Positions 32,851 through 34,395 of a DNA stretch of 34,395 nt are shown piece by piece; positions within the stretch are counted from its first letter, which is position 1; every line of letters begins with the position of its first letter. Origin of the DNA: Tannerellaceae bacterium (GTDB lineage Bacteria; Bacteroidota; Bacteroidia; Bacteroidales; Tannerellaceae); assembly GCA_031259845.1 (NCBI GenBank), contig JAIRKZ010000011.1, positions 1 to 34,395 of the forward strand, given 5' to 3'. The notes beneath the pieces were generated by a model. That model was not told the origin of the DNA, did no database searches, and saw only the letters and a program-made list of their open reading frames with translations. A program made the position numbers and the translations under genes.

Positions 32851-34082
32851 AAGAAAAAGACGGGCGCCTGATTGAATCGCTCCGTAAACGGCGTGATGAA
32901 TACTGCATACCGCTACGGAAAGAAAGCTGGGAAAAGTTGGAACGCGAACTCCTGCTACGTTCTGCTTTTCGCCGGCGGACGTATCGGTGCTTGTGCGTTG
33001 CTGCGGCCATGCTGGTGTGCCTTGTTTTATCTTTACCTTTTATAATGAAGAAAGATACGCCTGGGGTTGTAGATAATACGCCTGGAAACAGGACGGAAAA
33101 AACGGCTCCCCACAAAGAAAACGCTTCCCCGGTGCAGGAACAACAAACCATTGTAGCGGTTGCTTCTACAGCATCCCCTATCCTCCATGAATTACCGGCG
33201 GAAGAGGAAACCGTAATGGAAGAAGAAGCCGTAATTGAAGAAGAAGAAACGGAAAAGCCGGAAATTATCTCCTTTACAGGCCCTCAACAGGAAAAAAGGT
33301 CGAATATAAACTATGCGCCTCCTGTGAATAAAAATAAAAGGCAAAGTAAATGGGTGTTTGGCCTGTCGGCAGGGAGTAACAACCCCAAGAGTTCGCTATT
33401 AGAGCAAATAGATAAGGAGCCGGGGGTAAGCGCTCCGGAAATTGTTGACCCTCCCTACACAGCTCCGGACGATGATACAACTATCGGATCCGCCGGTCTG
33501 GAAGGCGAAGGTGAAAGTGGAGACGAAGAAGAAGGTGAGAAGCCCGGAAGCAAAGCATACGCCCCTCTCCAGGCAAGAAGCCGGAGGGAAATAACCCGGT
33601 ATAACTATCGACACAGGCCGCCCATATCCATAGGTATATCCGTCCAAAAGACACTGAGCCATCATTTCGGGCTGGAAAGTGGTTTAACTTATACGTACCT
33701 GTATTCCGAAATAAGTGAACAAAGAGCGTCTGGATATATTGGGAACCAAACATTGCATTATCTGGGAATACCATTAAAAGCCTACTGGTTATTATATAAT
33801 CGGAAACGCTTTAGTATTTACTTGTCGGGAGGAGCCTTATTTGAATATTGCATATCCGCCAATCGTAAGATAGGCAATCAAAAAGATGCACTTGACCTTA
33901 ATCGCTTTCAGGCGTCGTTAAATGCTGCGGCAGGTATGCAAATTGCTCTCACAAAACCTCTTTCTGTGTTTATCGAACCCGGAGTAAGTTATTTTTCAGA
34001 TAACGGAAGCGGCGTAGAAACAATACGTACGGATAATCTTCTTTTGTTTAACCTGCAGGCGGGAATCCGTCTTACATACTAA
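32847..34082 (+). CDS. Membrane-anchored protein with C-terminal beta-barrel domain, putative sigma regulator
   Basis: The product has 411 residues. An N-terminal cytoplasmic segment (about 1-44, basic, with RKESWEKLERELL) is followed by a membrane helix (about 46-66). A long acidic and Pro/Glu-rich stretch follows (about 70-165, ELPAEEETVMEEEAVIEEEE), then beta strands (KWVFGLSAGS at about 170). A second acidic, Gly-rich insert (about 195-235) leads to a barrel-like region of about 155 residues (PISIGISVQKTL..., GLESGLTYTYLYS) ending NLQAGIRLTY. The N-terminal part fits an anti-sigma anchor and the C-terminal part a PorT-like outer-membrane barrel. How one chain spans both membranes is unclear. 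It overlaps the sigma gene by four bases. Confidence 0.85.
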   Translation: MKEKDGRLIESLRKRRDEYCIPLRKESWEKLERELLLRSAFRRRTYRCLCVAAAMLVCLVLSLPFIMKKDTPGVVDNTPGNRTEKTAPHKENASPVQEQQTIVAVASTASPILHELPAEEETVMEEEAVIEEEETEKPEIISFTGPQQEKRSNINYAPPVNKNKRQSKWVFGLSAGSNNPKSSLLEQIDKEPGVSAPEIVDPPYTAPDDDTTIGSAGLEGEGESGDEEEGEKPGSKAYAPLQARSRREITRYNYRHRPPISIGISVQKTLSHHFGLESGLTYTYLYSEISEQRASGYIGNQTLHYLGIPLKAYWLLYNRKRFSIYLSGGALFEYCISANRKIGNQKDALDLNRFQASLNAAAGMQIALTKPLSVFIEPGVSYFSDNGSGVETIRTDNLLLFNLQAGIRLTY

Positions 34083-34112
34083 CATAAACTATAAAATTAA
34101 AATACCATTCAG

Positions 34113-34395
34113 ATGAAACGACTTATTTTATTATCCGCTTTACTCGGGCTGTTTGCCTGTCAAGGTGATCCTGAAATAACAGGAACGAATCCGAGTCCGA
34201 ATCCGGTTCCCGACGTTCCGGTTCCTCCTTCTCCTCCGGTAGAAAGGAGAGACATAGAGCTGACCGAAGTCGAACAGCAAATAGTGGAAAGGAACAATCT
34301 TTTCGCCTTTGATTTGCTGAAAACGGTTTCTAAAAACGAAGACAAGGAGAATAATATCCTTATTTCGCCCTTGAGCGCCAGCCTGGCATTAGCCA
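34113..34395 (+). CDS. Serpin-family protease inhibitor lipoprotein (partial, runs off window)
   Basis: An ATG at 34113 opens a frame that continues past the window end, giving 94 residues. A signal peptide with lipobox (LLGLFAC) is followed by a Pro-rich linker (NPSPNPVPDVPVPPSPPVE). The next part, IVERNNLFAFDLLKTV, leads to ENNILISPLSASLALA, the first helix and the SPLS motif of serpins. Bacterial serpins trap serine or cysteine proteases irreversibly by a reactive-centre loop near the C-terminus, which lies outside the window. Anchoring by a lipid and linker would place it on the cell surface or in the periplasm. It follows the barrel protein gene by 30 bases and may share its transcript. 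Confidence 0.85.
   Translation, partial: MKRLILLSALLGLFACQGDPEITGTNPSPNPVPDVPVPPSPPVERRDIELTEVEQQIVERNNLFAFDLLKTVSKNEDKENNILISPLSASLALA

Overview
The window looks like a chromosomal segment of a Bacteroidales bacterium, probably near Parabacteroides/Tannerellaceae. The signs are Bacteroidetes-type promoter boxes (TAnnTTTG, once with TTTG 19 bp upstream), A-rich leaders in place of strong Shine-Dalgarno sites, and typical families: TlpA with a DUF4369-like N-terminus, PorT-like barrels, DUF6261-like and SLC13 proteins, a lipoprotein serpin, and ECF sigma factors paired with membrane proteins. No tRNA, rRNA, CRISPR array, intact IS or prophage was seen.

Left part (1-8430, almost all minus strand). 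A four-gene export operon reads TolC channel, HlyD-type adaptor, FtsX/MacB-type permease, TlpA-type lipoprotein. It is preceded by a textbook sigma-54 promoter and tandem palindromic activator sites. No ABC ATPase is present locally. Upstream, on the same strand, is an ECF sigma / anti-sigma-like / small exported protein cluster.

Plasticity pocket (about 8480-10430). Short remnants of a PD-(D/E)XK transposase-family gene and of an SLC13 transporter flank a DUF6261-like gene. Between them are a 42-bp minisatellite that stops at the promoter of that gene and a GC-rich block with nested inverted repeats that could fold as a large multi-arm structure. This is the least explained part of the window.

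Middle (10431-26128). This holds mostly housekeeping or repair genes: a DUF2156 protein; a TIGR03915/TIGR03916 DNA repair pair; a large lipoprotein; an AddB-like helicase-nuclease; the pyrB-pyrI-flavin reductase-barrel operon; an M24 peptidase followed by alkaline phosphatase; the yicC-gmk-nadD operon; and tsaB.

Right part (26118-34395). YbaK deacylase follows a 1170-residue SWIM-SNF2 helicase in a translationally coupled pair. A 420-bp intergenic region then carries three 12-bp palindromes at exact 22-bp spacing inside a perfect 18-bp inverted repeat. Next are a cytidylate-kinase-like gene, a helix-turn-helix-like regulator, and an ECF sigma gene overlapping a membrane-anchor/beta-barrel protein. 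The window ends inside a serpin lipoprotein.

Functions come from reading motifs and recalling families; no database search was run.
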